From positions 384,275,348-384,339,347 of the forward strand of contig NC_064614.1 of assembly GCF_023898315.1 (NCBI RefSeq): DNA of 64,000 bases, given 5' to 3'. Position numbers and translations under genes: made by a program. Source of the DNA: Schistocerca nitens. Its lineage: Eukaryota; Arthropoda; Insecta; Orthoptera; Acrididae. Every line of letters begins with the position of its first letter. Within the stretch, counting starts at the first letter, position 1. The notes beneath the pieces are model-generated. The model searched no databases, was not told where the DNA came from, and was given only the letters and a program-made list of their open reading frames with translations. This document shows, piece by piece, positions 12,165-23,408 of the stretch.

Positions 12165-12355
12165 TATAGGATCAGTGCAGCACGCACTCACCCTCATTTT
12201 TTGTGTTCACACTTGTCATCAGCTACTGCTTGTACCAGTACGTGGATAGTTTCTATGTTTGCGTCTGCGTTCTCAACTGTTATTTCATTGTGTGTGTGGA
12301 AGAAGAATAAATTTCAGTTCACTGTGGTTATGCTGTTGCTTGTGTCTTACAGTAC
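12165..12355 (+). repeat. 5' LTR of Gypsy element (truncated)
   Basis: Shares with the 3' LTR the series GCAGC.C.CACTCA.CC, GTTC.CACTT.T.ATCAGC, GAAGAAGAATAAA (polyadenylation-like AATAAA) and CTTACAGTAC at its end. The U3 part seen in the 3' LTR is not recognisable here. The leader that follows (AAAACTGGTGATGAGTG) is primer-binding-site-like. Confidence 0.75.
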
Positions 12356-12389
12356 GATAAAACTGGTGATGAGTGTGATGTTCACTTCC

Positions 12390-13060
12390 ATGAGCTCCGA
12401 CTCTTTGGTTGCTCCTTTGGTTGTTCTGCCCATGGAGGCAGTGCTCAAATCTCTCCTTGAGCAGCAGCAGGCTCTTATGGGTGCTATCACGAACTTGCAG
12501 GCCACACTGTCTATGCAGCCCTTCACACCATCGGTGTACCCGTCACCCTATCCCCCTTATAAACATGCAGCTGATGACTAAGAGGCTTACAAGCAGTAGC
12601 TTCAGTAACACTTCCTTGCTTTTGTGTCACTGATGCAAACATGTGTAAGGCTTTGTTCTTTTCTTGGACTTCTCCTCAGATCTACCAGTTGTTGTGTCAG
12701 TTAGCCCCATTCAAGGAACCTGTGTCACTTTTGTTTGACGAAATGTATAAGTAGTTATCATATTATCACTGTAAATGCAAGCATGTCATTGCAGTGCATG
12801 TAGAGTTCTATCATTGTCATAAACAATCCCTCCAGTATTACCAGGCTTGGACGGCCAAACTCCACGACCTGAGTCGCAAATGTCACTTTGTTACAAATGT
12901 TCATCATGATTTCTGTGCTGACTTTATACTCTGTGGCGCCAGCATTAGGTTGGCTCCCGACAAGGAGGTGCATCAACTCGTACTACAGTGCAAGAATTCA
13001 TGCACTACAGAGCAAGAATCCATCTTTGACTGGAGTGTTACATACTGCTCAATCTTTTGA
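12390..13060 (+). pseudogene. Gypsy gag, broken
   Basis: Starts with MEAVLKSLLEQQQALMGAI, the coiled Gln-rich start common in insect Gypsy gag, then a Pro/Tyr-rich stretch (PSVYPSPYPPYK). After stops, 12794-13060 reads VEFYHCHKQSLQYYQAWTAK and LHDLSRKCHF, matching the capsid segment that in relatives reads F...K...E.Y..W...L..L...C.F. Frameshifts separate the pieces. Confidence 0.7.
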
Positions 13061-13394
13061 GGTATCTCGCACTGCTGGTGATCAGATTGAGGCTTGGTGT
13101 GACATCACCTGGTGGTTCCTGATCCTGGTTGTTGGGCTGACAGTCAGTTCTCGGGGTAAGGACAACATGGCAGCCATACCAACACAACCCACATGTTGCA
13201 TTGGACAGCACTATGTCAAATAACAAAACAACCACAGCAATGGCTGCACTCTGCACTCCCATCTTATGCATAATGTTTTGTGCAACATGAGAGGGATGTG
13301 TACCCTAAGTGCTAGGTGACTTGTAAAATCAGTAGGAAAAAAGGACATATAATGGCTGTGCATCATTCCCAGCCCTCTCCTGCAGATATGGACA

Positions 13395-13670
13395 TGGATC
13401 TTAATTGTGTGTCTAAGCACACAGAAGTGAACATCACACTCATCGCCAGTTTTATCGTACTGTAAGACACAAGCAACAGCATAACCACAGTGAACTGAAA
13501 TTTATTCTTCTTCCACACACACAATGAAATAACAGTTGAGAACCTAGACATAAACATAGAAACTATCCATGTAGTGGTACAAGCAGTAGCTGATGACAAG
13601 TGTGAACACAATATGAGGGTGAGTGCATGCTGCACTAATCCTATAAAGAGGATAGCTCCACTAGATAGTG
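13395..13670 (-). repeat. Inverted LTR/leader fragment of related Gypsy copy
   Basis: The reverse complement closely matches about 12160-12390: the LTR end, the primer-site-like leader and the first gag-proximal bases up to GTGATGTTCACTTC. Beyond that the two differ. It is therefore a piece of a second, closely related copy inserted in reverse, making a foldback with the 5' LTR over a spacer of about 1 kb. Confidence 0.85.
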
Positions 13671-13839
13671 TTTATGTTGACCTGAGATCTCTGGCATTGT
13701 CTCCAGTTACTTGACATTTTGTGATTTACAAGAAGCAGTATATTCCATTCTGGGGTAATTTATGGCTCCCACTATGTATAAATCTACGGTTCGTTTCTTG
13801 ATTTTTTTGTTGGTGGATGAATCTGGAACCACAAATTTG

Positions 13840-16330
13840 TTCAGTCTGTATGCTTTCAATGCTCTTGGTTTTTCCATCTCAAATACAGTGCACAGTTTCT
13901 GACCAGGTTCCTTACCAGAAGTTAGATTCTCTGTATTTTGAGTTCTGGTCTCTTTTCTCAGATGGGTTACATTGTGCCACTAATTTTGCGGCCCACATTA
14001 TTCTGAAACATACAGTGCAACACCATTTTTCCCATGTGTTCCCTATTCCTGAGGATTTGAGTTCTTAAGTGACATCACAATTGGAGAGGCTGCATTGTTG
14101 GTGGGTCATACAGCCTACCCCTCTCATGACTGTTAAAAAACCAACTGAGTAGCTTCACGTTTGTGGTGATGTTAATCTATCATTGACACCAACCCTTTGC
14201 CCCATTCCAATAGTTATTGGATAAACTTGCCAGGGGCCAGTTTTTCTTCAAAACTGATTTACCTGACGCCTGTTTATAGGTTCCATTGGATCAGGATTCG
14301 AACTAAGTTCTTGTGGTTAACATGCCCTTTGGGTTGTACCAATATCAGAGCCTCGAATTAGGTATGGCTAGCACTCCATTCTGGGGCACATCAACTATCT
14401 CAATGACATGATCATGATGGGTTCATCTGCAGAAGAGCATTTACATAACTTACACACCTTTTTCACAGTCTCACATACTGAAGAGTTGAAACATAACATA
14501 CCCAAGTCACATTATGTATTTGCCATTTGAGATTTCAAGGGATGGTGTTAACCCTTTATATCATCATGTTGCCTTGGTCACAGCTCTACCTTCTCATACG
14601 AATCTCAATCACTGTATGTCATGTGACTAGGGCCTCCCGTCAGGTAGACCGTTCGCCGGGTGCAAGTCTTTCGATTCAATGCCACTTCGGTGACTTGCGC
14701 ATCGATGGGGATGAAATGATGGTGATTAGGACAACACAACACCCAATCCCTGAGTGGAGAAAATCTCCGACACACCCGGGAATCTAACCCAGACCCTTAG
14801 GATTGACATTCTGTCACGCTGACCACTCAGCTACCAGGGGCAGACATTTTTAGGTAAAATTGCTTGCTATTACAGATTTATTCCATGTGTGGTCATGTTG
14901 ACCCATCCCCTCCACAACATGCTCCACAAGAACGACACCAGCAGCCATTTTCACCCATCAGTATGAGGATTGTTCCACACGTCCGATAGCTTATGTATCA
15001 AAAACTCTCAACTCCACTCAGCAACATTACTCCTAAGTTGAAAAGGAAGCATTTGTTATTATCTACAACCCCAAAAAGTTACATGTGCTCTTATACAGGT
15101 CTAAGTTCCAACTCATTACTGACCACAAGCCCTTGGTTTCGTTGTTTAATCCTTCTGCTTGTTTGCTCAACAAAGCAGCATATCACCTGAAGCATTGGGC
15201 CTTGCTTCTGTCTTGCTACAACTATGAAATATATTTTCGGCCTACCACACAGTGTGTCAATGCTGATGCGCTGTTTTGGCTTCTGACAGGGCCACATCCT
15301 ACTTTTGATCAGGATGAATTCCTTTGTTTTCACTAGTGGAAGGTTTTCCTATTACAGGCTAACAGATTGCAACTGCTGTCACTTTCAATCTGGTTTTGCA
15401 TCATTTTGTTCACCTCTTCAGCCTGCTTGGCTGGACAGGCCTCCGGGCAGTGCTTTCGATCCTTTGTGTAACTATTTTGCCCTCTATCACCACCTTTCGG
15501 TTTTTGATGGTTTTGTTCTCTTAACTGTGGATGGGCTGTCACCTATGATTGTGATTCAGGTCACCTAACAATGGGATGTGCTTCGGCTCTTACATCTGGG
15601 ACACTGGAGGTCCTCAAGTACCATGTTATTGGGCTGTTGGCATGTGTTTTGGCCTGGCATTGACAGTGATGTTGTACATCTTGTCACAGCCTGCTCTCAG
15701 TGTGCTACCCAACAAATTGTGCCTGGAGCGTTTGTGAGAATGTGTCCACGTTGATTTTGCCGGACCCTTCCTAGATTGTTATCCAATGTACTTTGACATC
15801 AACTGTGTCTATGATTCAGGCCCTCTCCAATTTTTTTTCTACTGAAGGACTGCTTTATACACATTCATGGATAATGGTCCACAGTTGGTGTCTCGGGCCT
15901 TCCATGATTTCTCCAACCATCAAGGCATTCACATATGACTGCTCCTCCTATTCACCCTACCACAAAATCTAATGGTGAAGTGGAACATCTCATCAACACA
16001 TTCAAGGTTCGAATGAAGAAGTACTTTGCAGACTCCTCCACAGGCAATGCCTTGACACACTTTTTAAGTTCTTAAGTTCCAACAGGTTTACACCAGTGGG
16101 GGTCAGAGTGATGCTCAATGGCCACCAGCCATGCACCCTCCTGCATTTGCTCATGCTACCCCACCAAGGCTGTTGGTACAGTCCCATCACATAAAGGGAC
16201 TGGATGTCAAGATGTTATTGGTGCCCTTGTTACCAGTCCTGACTTTTGGTACTTTGTGGGGGAGTGGCTGTCATGCTTGTCCATGGCCACATCACTTCTG
16301 CCCCTACATACTATTTTGAGCCAGAATCTC
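13840..16330 (+). pseudogene. Gypsy pol: RT, RNase H, integrase, broken
   Basis: In order: the connection before RT (EFWSLFSDGLHCATNFAAHI, 13920-14050, like the EF.DVF..GLG segment of relatives); scattered RT pieces; RNase H at 15085-15336 (LITDHKPLVSLFNP, then HWALLLSCYNYEI and NADAL); the integrase zinc region near 15590-15725 (HLGH then ACSQCATQQ); and the integrase core (HVDFAGPF near 15750 and FMDNGPQLVSRAF near 15870, holding two catalytic Asp residues). Stops and frameshifts throughout. A SINE lies in the RT part. Confidence 0.8.
14622..14845 (+). mobile_element. tRNA-derived SINE inside Gypsy RT
   Basis: About 224 bp, strongly similar to the copy at 32922-33151: GACTAGGGCCTCCCGTCAGG, then GGTGCAAGTCTTTCGATT, GATGGGGATGAAATGATG, GGACAACACAACACCCA, and ends with CTGACCACTCAGCTACC. 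The tRNA-like promoter part reads in the reverse sense at the right end (anticodon-side CACTCAGCTACC). No clear target duplication seen for this copy. Confidence 0.8.
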
Positions 16331-16454
16331 CTTCCAACGCTGCCATCATCACTCGCGATGTTCGCCGCAGAGGTCATAGATGTTTCAACAGTTGCCCCAG
16401 TGCCTGCATCAGTGGAGCATCCTTTCCCCAAGGAGGCAGGGACACTATAGCCCC

Positions 16455-16715
16455 GTAAATAATACTTGTATATGTGCTATGGCCACTGGCCACTGACGTG
16501 CTATGCCTTAAATATTCTGCCAACAGCACAGCATCTCTCCTCTTTATATATGCAGCGCAGCAGGCACTCATCCCCAAATAGTGTTCGCACTTATTGTCAG
16601 CAGCTGCTTGTATCAGTACCTGGATTGTGTCTATGACAAGTCTTATGTTCTCAACTGTTGTTGGAAGAAGAATAAACTTTTGTTCCCTGTGTCTGTGTTG
16701 TTGTGACTTACAGTA
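16455..16715 (+). repeat. 3' LTR of Gypsy element
   Basis: Matches the 12165-12355 LTR in its R/U5 part and extends further upstream. It contains a TATATA-like box near 16543-16550 (CTTTATATATGC), an AATAAA at about 16671 and ends CTTACAGTAC at about 16715. The left limit is uncertain because the 5' LTR lacks the matching U3. Confidence 0.65.
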
Positions 16716-18034
16716 CACTACAAAAAATATTAGGTATTAGGAATAGTACAGTGTCTCATACATATTTCTGAGTGATAGAAGGCATTTTTCACGTGGGTTT
16801 TTATGAGTTGGCAGTGATTTTCATGTGTATTTTGAGGGTGATTTAGTGAACCATGGTAACTTCAGAAGTGTTTTGATGAACTGAGGATTAATTATTGTTT
16901 TGCAGTATCTTATACCTTTAGTGCATCTTCATAGGCACTGTTTGTTGTGCAGGCACTTGTTACCATTTGTTGTTGTGCCTGTCATGTGCCTGCCTAGTAG
17001 AGAAGGGGATGTGCAAACCTGACTATCTCCTGGACTAGCAGGTGATGCACAGGTTTGGTGACTAAAATGGCTGTTGTTTTTTATCTTTCGCTAGAATCCA
17101 TAGAAGTGGCTGTTAAGGGAGCTGCAGGAGCACCTATAAGAGACTTAGATTGTTAAGCTATAGGGCCAGACACCAGTGACGATAACAATGATGAATATGC
17201 TAGCAACAACAGTGACAACCACAATGTTGTGCTGTGATAATGTGCACTGAAAATAAGAAGTCCTTGAAGTGTAGAAATCACACCAAAATCAATAGTGCAT
17301 CATAGTATAAACAAAGAAACAAAGCATCAAAATCTGCGAAAAAAATTGCATGTGCCATCAAAATTATGTGACTATTGCTTTTGTTCAATCTTTTTACTGT
17401 ACTTTGCCTCAATTACACGTACTGATGAACACACAGTAACTCATGCAATTGGTACTGAAATAATGTTTTGTTTTTTCTTTAACAATACTGTTTTTTGTGT
17501 CATTTGCATATATGTATTGATCTTGTTGCCATAGATACACAGATGTTTACTTTTTATTTAAGATAAAATATTGTGCTGCAGAGGGATCTCTAAGTTAGGA
17601 ATACTTTATATTTTGGTTATATGTTATCATTATTTATCTTTTTTTTTTTTCTTTTCATTTCAGTTGCAAACTGACTGCTTACCAGTAAATGGTTAGCTGT
17701 GCTTCTTTTACTTTGTTTTGTTGTGGGGTGAGTTGGTTTGACTATAACTGTGTTTCATGGAGTTGCTAGTGGGGCAACTATCACTGCACAGGCCTCTGAG
17801 CACCAAGTGAAATTGCATACACTAGTGTACCTGTCACTTTGATTGTAGGAGGGAGCGTTCATAACAAGTTTGACACTTCCTAGATAGTGGAAGCAGGGAT
17901 ATGGCTTTCTGTTAAAACTGCGGACAACGGTGCCTGTCCAGTGTTTTGCCAAAATGCATGCCTGTCAAAGTACCAGATCAGGAGGAGGCCAACGACCACT
18001 GGAAACACATGGTCTGGGTCTTCTGTGCACAAAG
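16716..18034. other. No supported gene; AT-rich intron
   Basis: Short poly-T at 17640-17650. No element ends or domain recognised. It might be internal sequence of the hypothetical element bounded by the repeats at 5815 and 18035. Confidence 0.3.
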
Positions 18035-18290
18035 AGAATAAATGTGCCCACCCAATGGACAATTTGATACTTCACTCATATCAACAAGTACATGATGCAA
18101 CAAGAGATATGCATATCAAATTAAAGCTGTCTTCAAGACAAAACAAATCATTCCACATTGAACCTTGTCGCATATAATTAGTTGAGACAGCATGATGAAA
18201 AGGAACCTCTTATTGCAAATGTACAAAACATAACATTTACTGTATCAACTTCACAGAGCTGAATTATGGCTCAAAAGAAAAATAATTCAG
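18035..18290 (+). repeat. Second copy of the 5815-7420 repeat
   Basis: Aligns along its length with 5815-5993 and, after the mariner is removed, with 7316-7420. It has no mariner, which confirms the empty-site structure around the mariner in the other copy. Confidence 0.55.
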
Positions 18291-18387
18291 TCTAGAATAA
18301 TAATTTAATAGAAAAAACTGATGATTTTTATTTAGATGTTATTAGTATGGTTTTTATATGTTGTACACAATTTTCATAAAAGTATCA

Positions 18388-18647
18388 TCAATGCAAATTA
18401 GAAGTCAGAAAACCATTACAGCATGAGAAACTAGATATCAAGATGAGTCAATGGAGGTGCTTCAAAGGTTCTGGCACCTCAAACAGTTGGCATCAAGCCA
18501 TATCAAAACTGTGACTATCTAAAATAGCACCAAAAAAAGTACCAAAAAATAGCACTTGCTCCCAATAATACCCACCTCATACAAGTTGTTGATCTACTCT
18601 TTCTTAGCATTTGAGAATGTAATAACTTTGAACTAATTTTCAGCAAG

Positions 18648-18687
<40 letters not shown>

Positions 18688-18879
18688 CATAGTAAGATAA
18701 GCACTGAGAAGACACATCATATCATAAATGCAAAATACAAGTAGGAAACCCACTACAGCATGAGAAAGTAGATCTCAAGATGAGTCAATGGAGGTGCCAC
18801 AACCTATGGAGTACCTCAATCTGACCTGAAAAATTGGCATTGAACTGTATCAAAACTGTGACTATCTAAAATAGCATCA
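18388..18879 (+). repeat. Direct duplication, about 145 bp, 340 bp apart
   Basis: 18388-18530 and about 18725-18879 share TACAGCATGAGAAA.TAGAT, TCAAGATGAGTCAATGGAGG and TCAAAACTGTGACTATCTAA in the same order. The second copy has a small insertion. The spacer contains a (GT)n tract at 18649-18685. Confidence 0.8.
18649..18685. repeat. (GT)n microsatellite
   Basis: Uninterrupted TG dinucleotide run of about 18 units. Confidence 0.95.
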
Positions 18880-19014
18880 CAAAATTAGTTGTTGCAGATT
18901 AGTTAGTATAGAGCACTCAGGGTTACCTTTTGCTGGACACAGTTGTAGTCAGTTATCTGCTAGTGAGTGTTGTGGTTAATCTTTTTCTAGCCAGCATGTT
19001 CGGAGATGAGAGGT

Positions 19015-19999
19015 TGTAGCGATGCAAGGGGCACCAAATTTGTCGTAAAAGTCGGTAAATCACTCAACGGACAGTACTTTTCAGTATAGGTATTTCGTTC
19101 ATTCCAAGCAAGTGTCGATTCATGACATCATCATCCATACACGAGTTCACTGTAATCTGAATCGGTTTTAGCAAACTAATAGTTTCTCTCAGGCAATAAA
19201 TTTTATTGATTATGAAACACAAGTTCTTGAAGTTTATTCAGAATTGGAAATGTTTAAATAGTAATTGCATGCCATAATTTATCTGTTTAATATAAAGGTG
19301 TTTCGATTTTTGTATGCATGAAGAAAGTGTGAATTTATGTGTGGCTTTTACTCTGAGACAAGTTATCATTTGGAGCGCAAAAGTGCATGTATACAGTTGC
19401 TGACCTCTGCGGTGAATTTTATTTTTATGATTTTAACTCGGATGGAGAGAAATCCAGTTCCAGTTAGACTTTACATAAGATCACGTTATTACAAAAGAGT
19501 CGTCTAGCCCATTAGGGAAAACTAAAACTTGCAAGATCGATTTGATATACGTTACACGCCAGTGCGTGATCGAGCTGTCCTGTAAATCGCACACAATAGA
19601 CTTAATGCACTAAGTTGGAAGTTAATTTTGAGACAAGTACTGATTTTGACAAAAGTGAACCGAAAGTTTATTTTAAATATCGAGGTTCAGTTTTAATTGA
19701 GACGTGTATCACCATGTTGATTACGTTGCCTAGTAACACTTTAATGCAGCTTAATTAATTTATCAGAACAATTTGTGATGCAGTAAGTCCCATTACACAC
19801 ACAAAATGTTACAGTTGAGAGTATGAGAGTTTTTTTCTTTCCATAAATGCCAATAAACCAACAGTTTCAAAAGTTAAATCACCAACTGTTGCGTAACTTC
19901 ATTCTATCACTACGGAACTTGTTATATTGCGTCTCTTCATAAAGAGATCTCAAGAAGCTGGGACAAACAAGAAGAAGACTAAATGAAGAGGCATCGGTA
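19015..19999 (+). repeat. 5' LTR
   Basis: Starts TGTAGCGATGCAAGGGGCAC and ends ...GAGGCATCGGTAA, directly before the primer site. Compared with the 3' LTR it shows scattered substitutions plus a few small indels (for example 12 extra bases in the 3' copy's AAGAAG run and extra bases near 19785 in this copy), so the insertion is not recent. The exact right boundary is uncertain by a few bases. Confidence 0.9.
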
Positions 20000-20003
20000 A
20001 ATA

Positions 20004-20024
20004 TTTGGGCCACAACGTGGGGCC
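20004..20024 (+). other. Primer-binding site, tRNA-Lys-like
   Basis: TTTGGGCCACAACGTGGGGC lies 4-5 bases after the LTR. The CAACGTGGGG core matches the site complementary to the 3' end of tRNA-Lys used by many retroelements (TGGCGCCCAACGTGGGG); the first half is mutated or variant. Confidence 0.6.
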
Positions 20025-20187
20025 TGAAAAGGATATACTAACAACTTCAGATCCAAGGCACGAGCTTCAACCCGCTAGAAAGGGTAAGTATTCACAGCTA
20101 ACGTGAGGTACTCGTAGGTATGAGTAGGATAGATAGATGTGTTGTGTTGATATTGATATTTTAATGTGTATAAAGATATTAGGAAAA

Positions 20188-21990
20188 ATGTATACCCGAA
20201 CGAGGAGAGCACGAGATAATGCAACGCAGAGTTTGGAAGTGATGGGTGAGGGGAGTGAAAGTGGATATAATCCTCATGAGGAGGTAACTCAGGAACCAAT
20301 TATGGACCAGCAATCACATAATTTGAGTGAGAAAAATTTTGGTGAAGGAGTCCCAAATGTAATAAATGTAGGACAGCCATCACATAATTTAAGCAATAGT
20401 AATATCATTGATGTGGAGGTGACAGTAGAAGCAGACCCGAGTACAAGTAAAAATAGTAATATATAGGAGTCTATAAATACCAAAGTGACATAGGAAAGTG
20501 TGACTCTTAACATCAAATGTTACAGAGCTTAAAGATGATGATATTATTAAATTCATGGTGACTATGCAATGCCAGTTAACTGAGAATATGTGACATTTAA
20601 ATGATAAGTTTGATACTAAATTTCATTCCCAAACTGAATAAGTTAACACCCAAATGGGTTTACTCAATAAAAAATTTGACCACAAGCTCAAGTCATTTGA
20701 AAATCATATTGTTTCACTTAAAAAGGATAACAAGACAATGAAATGAGAAATTCGATAACCTAAAAGTAGAGAGGGAAGAACGATTAAAATACTAAATTTA
20801 GTGAATTAGAAATAAAAGTTTCCATGGATATGACTAACCTACACACCGAATTTATGGGTACAATTAATGAGATGGAGAATAAATGTGAAACTATTTCAAA
20901 GGGGCGTAGTAATTTGTGGGATAAAATCTGTAACTGTGAAAGTAGTTACTTGATGACCAATGTGCAAATTGAGGATCTGTCTAAAAATATGTCAGAATTC
21001 GAAATAAGCACATGCAAGGGCATAGATAAATATTTAAAGGACCAAACTAAAAAAATAGATATTGATCTTTCTGAGTGGATAGAAGTTAAAAATAACAAAA
21101 TTGAAGAGAAAGTCAATACCACTCTCAAGTTGTAACAAGCTCAGGTACTTAAGGAAAACCAAATTGGAAATGAGGAACTTTTAAAGTTATTTACTAATGA
21201 GTTTCAGGCTATTAAAGATAAAGTAATTGAAGAATTACCTAAGTGGCAAAGTGAAACAAATTGTAAATTGTCAGAATTAGAATAAAATCTTCACAAAATT
21301 TATTGACTAAAGACAACTATTCCAAAGACAGGCTAAGGAATAATAAATCCTGTAGTGAAGTAAAATGTAACTGTTGTGGGAATACACCCGATAAATTTTG
21401 TGACTGTTATGGAAATGAAAATGACACTTTTGTCCAAAGAGGGTACTTCTCATCTTTAAAAGGTTGAGACAAGCATATTCAAAAGCAGACAGTTTCCTAC
21501 CTTTTCAACTGAAAAAGATGACATCCATTCAAGAGTTTTCATCAACAATTTTAAGCCTATTTTTACTTGCAGTTGGTCTGAACATGACAGACTTCAATTT
21601 ATTGTGTCCAAGATCACAGGTGAAGCAGCACTGCGGGCTGCAGAAGCGAGTGAGAATTTTAATACATGCGCGGAGTTCGAACAACTTTTCTTAGCAAAAT
21701 ACTGGTTGAGTAGCAAACAAGAGAGGCTATGAGAGGAGGTGTATCAACCGGAATTTTATAATAGTAAACGAGGTTCATTAAGACAGTACTTCGAAAAATA
21801 CATTAATAAAATGAGGTACTGGAGTGATCCTATTTCCCATAGGGAAGTGATACGTATTTTGAAGGGAAGAATACCTATTCATGTACGTGAGAAACTTATA
21901 AATGTCCCTGACTATGACGTGGAACATTTCCTGTCTGTAGTCGATTCGATCAATATGATGCTAGAAGTGTCTACCTCACAACACAATAAT
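20188..21990 (+). pseudogene. gag of the LTR element, broken
   Basis: Starts plausibly at the ATG at 20188 (MYTRTRRARDNATQSL). The pieces are 20188-20466 (acidic, repeated QSHNLS), 20824-21135 (coiled-coil-like, Lys/Glu/Ile-rich) and a capsid-like region near 21480-21980. In the last, LRQYFEKYINKMRYW and REVIRILKGRIPIHVREKL match the pattern of retrotransposon gag capsids. It ends in an Asn run coded by AAT repeats, the site where the R4-like LINE went in. Gag continues after that LINE near 30130 (YGYSK..NYNQYKR). Confidence 0.7.
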
Positions 21991-23065
21991 AATAATAAAA
22001 TAATAATATTAATAATAGTAATAATAACCCACTATCCAACATGCTAAATAATACAAATTATGGATACAATATTACTGGAACATACCAACACAAAATCACA
22101 CATTTGCTATACATGGATGATCTAAAACTACTGGCAGCAACAAATCAACAACTCAACCAATTACTAAAGATATCAGAAGTATTCAGCAAGGATATAAATA
22201 TGGCTTTTGGAACAGACAAATGTAAGAAAAATAGCATAGTCAAGGGAAAACACACTAAACAGGAAGATTACATATTGGATAACCACAGCGACTGCATAGA
22301 AGCAATGGAAAAAACAGATGCCTATAAATATCTAGGATACAGACAAAAAATAGGAATAGATAATACAAATATTAAAGAAGAACTGAAAGAAAAATATAGA
22401 CAAAGACTAACAAAAATACTGAAAACAGAATTGACAGCAAGAAACAAGACAAAAGCTATAAATACTTATGCTATACCAATATTGACCTACTCATTTGGTG
22501 TAGTGAAATTGAGTAACACAGACCTAGAAGCACTCAATACACTTACACGACCACAATGCCACAAATATAGAATACATCACATACTTTCAGCAACTGAAAG
22601 ATTAACATTAAGCAGAAAGGAAGGAGGAAGGGGATTTATCGACATAAAAAACCTACATTATGGAAAAATATATTAAAAACAGAGATTCCATGACTTACCA
22701 GACGGGAAAGCGCTGGTAGATAGGCACAATAAAAAACACACAAACACACACACAAAATTTCGAGCTTTCGCAACCCTCGGTTGCTTCGTCAGGAAAGAGG
22801 GAAGGAGAGGGAAAGATGAAAGGATGTGGGTTTTAAGCGAGAGGGTAAGGAGTCATTCCAATCCCGGGAGCGGAAAGACTTACCTTAGGGGGAAAAAGGA
22901 CAGGTATCCACTCGCACACACACACCTATCTATCCCCACATATACAGACACAAGCAGACATATTTAAAGACAAAGAGTTTGGGCAGAGATGTCAGTCGAG
23001 GCGGAAGTGCAGAGACAAAGATGTTGTTGAATGGCAGGTGAGGTATGAGTGGCAGCAACTTGAAA

Positions 23066-23401
23066 TTAGCGGAGATTGAGGCCTGGTGGATAACGGGAAG
23101 AGAGGATATATTGAAGGGCAAGTTCCCATCTCCGGAGTTCGGATAGGTTGGTGTTAGTGGGAAGTATCCAGATAACCCGGACGGTGTAACACTGTGCCAA
23201 GATGTGCTGGCCATGCACCAAGGCATGTTTAGCCACAGGGTGATCCTCATTACCAACAAACACTGTCTGTCTGTGTCCATTCATGCGAATGGACAGTTTG
23301 TTGCTGGTCATTCCCACATAGGAAGCGTCACAGTGTAGGCAGGTCAGTTGGTAAATCACGTGGGTGCTTTCACACGTGGCTCTGCCTTTGATCGTGTACA
23401 A
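23066..23401 (-). pseudogene. GIY-YIG endonuclease, Penelope copy A
   Basis: In frame with the preceding linker but cut off from it by one TAG (at 23402-23404) where copy B has AAG (Lys). It reads THVIYQLTCLHCDASYVGMT, the VIYQ..C..C...YVG form of GIY-YIG in Penelope elements, then SIRMNGHRQTV with the conserved Arg/His, then HALVHGQHI. The catalytic Glu region (LSELRRWELALQY) is present. The fold is complete but separated from the RT. Confidence 0.85.
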
Positions 23402-23408
23402 CTACCGG

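Larger units (their letters stand above)
12165..16715 (+). mobile_element. Decayed Ty3/Gypsy LTR retrotransposon
   Basis: Order on the plus strand: truncated 5' LTR, gag pieces, RT region, RNase H, integrase, 3' LTR, as expected for Ty3/Gypsy. All reading frames are broken. An inverted fragment of a related element (LTR plus leader) sits at about 13395-13670, and a tRNA-derived SINE interrupts the RT region at 14622-14845. It lies within the large intron of the ARMC5-like gene, on the opposite strand to it. Confidence 0.85.

Noticed and set aside
18515..18715. Minus-strand frame with a run of His-Thr
   Set aside because: Translation of the (GT)n microsatellite.
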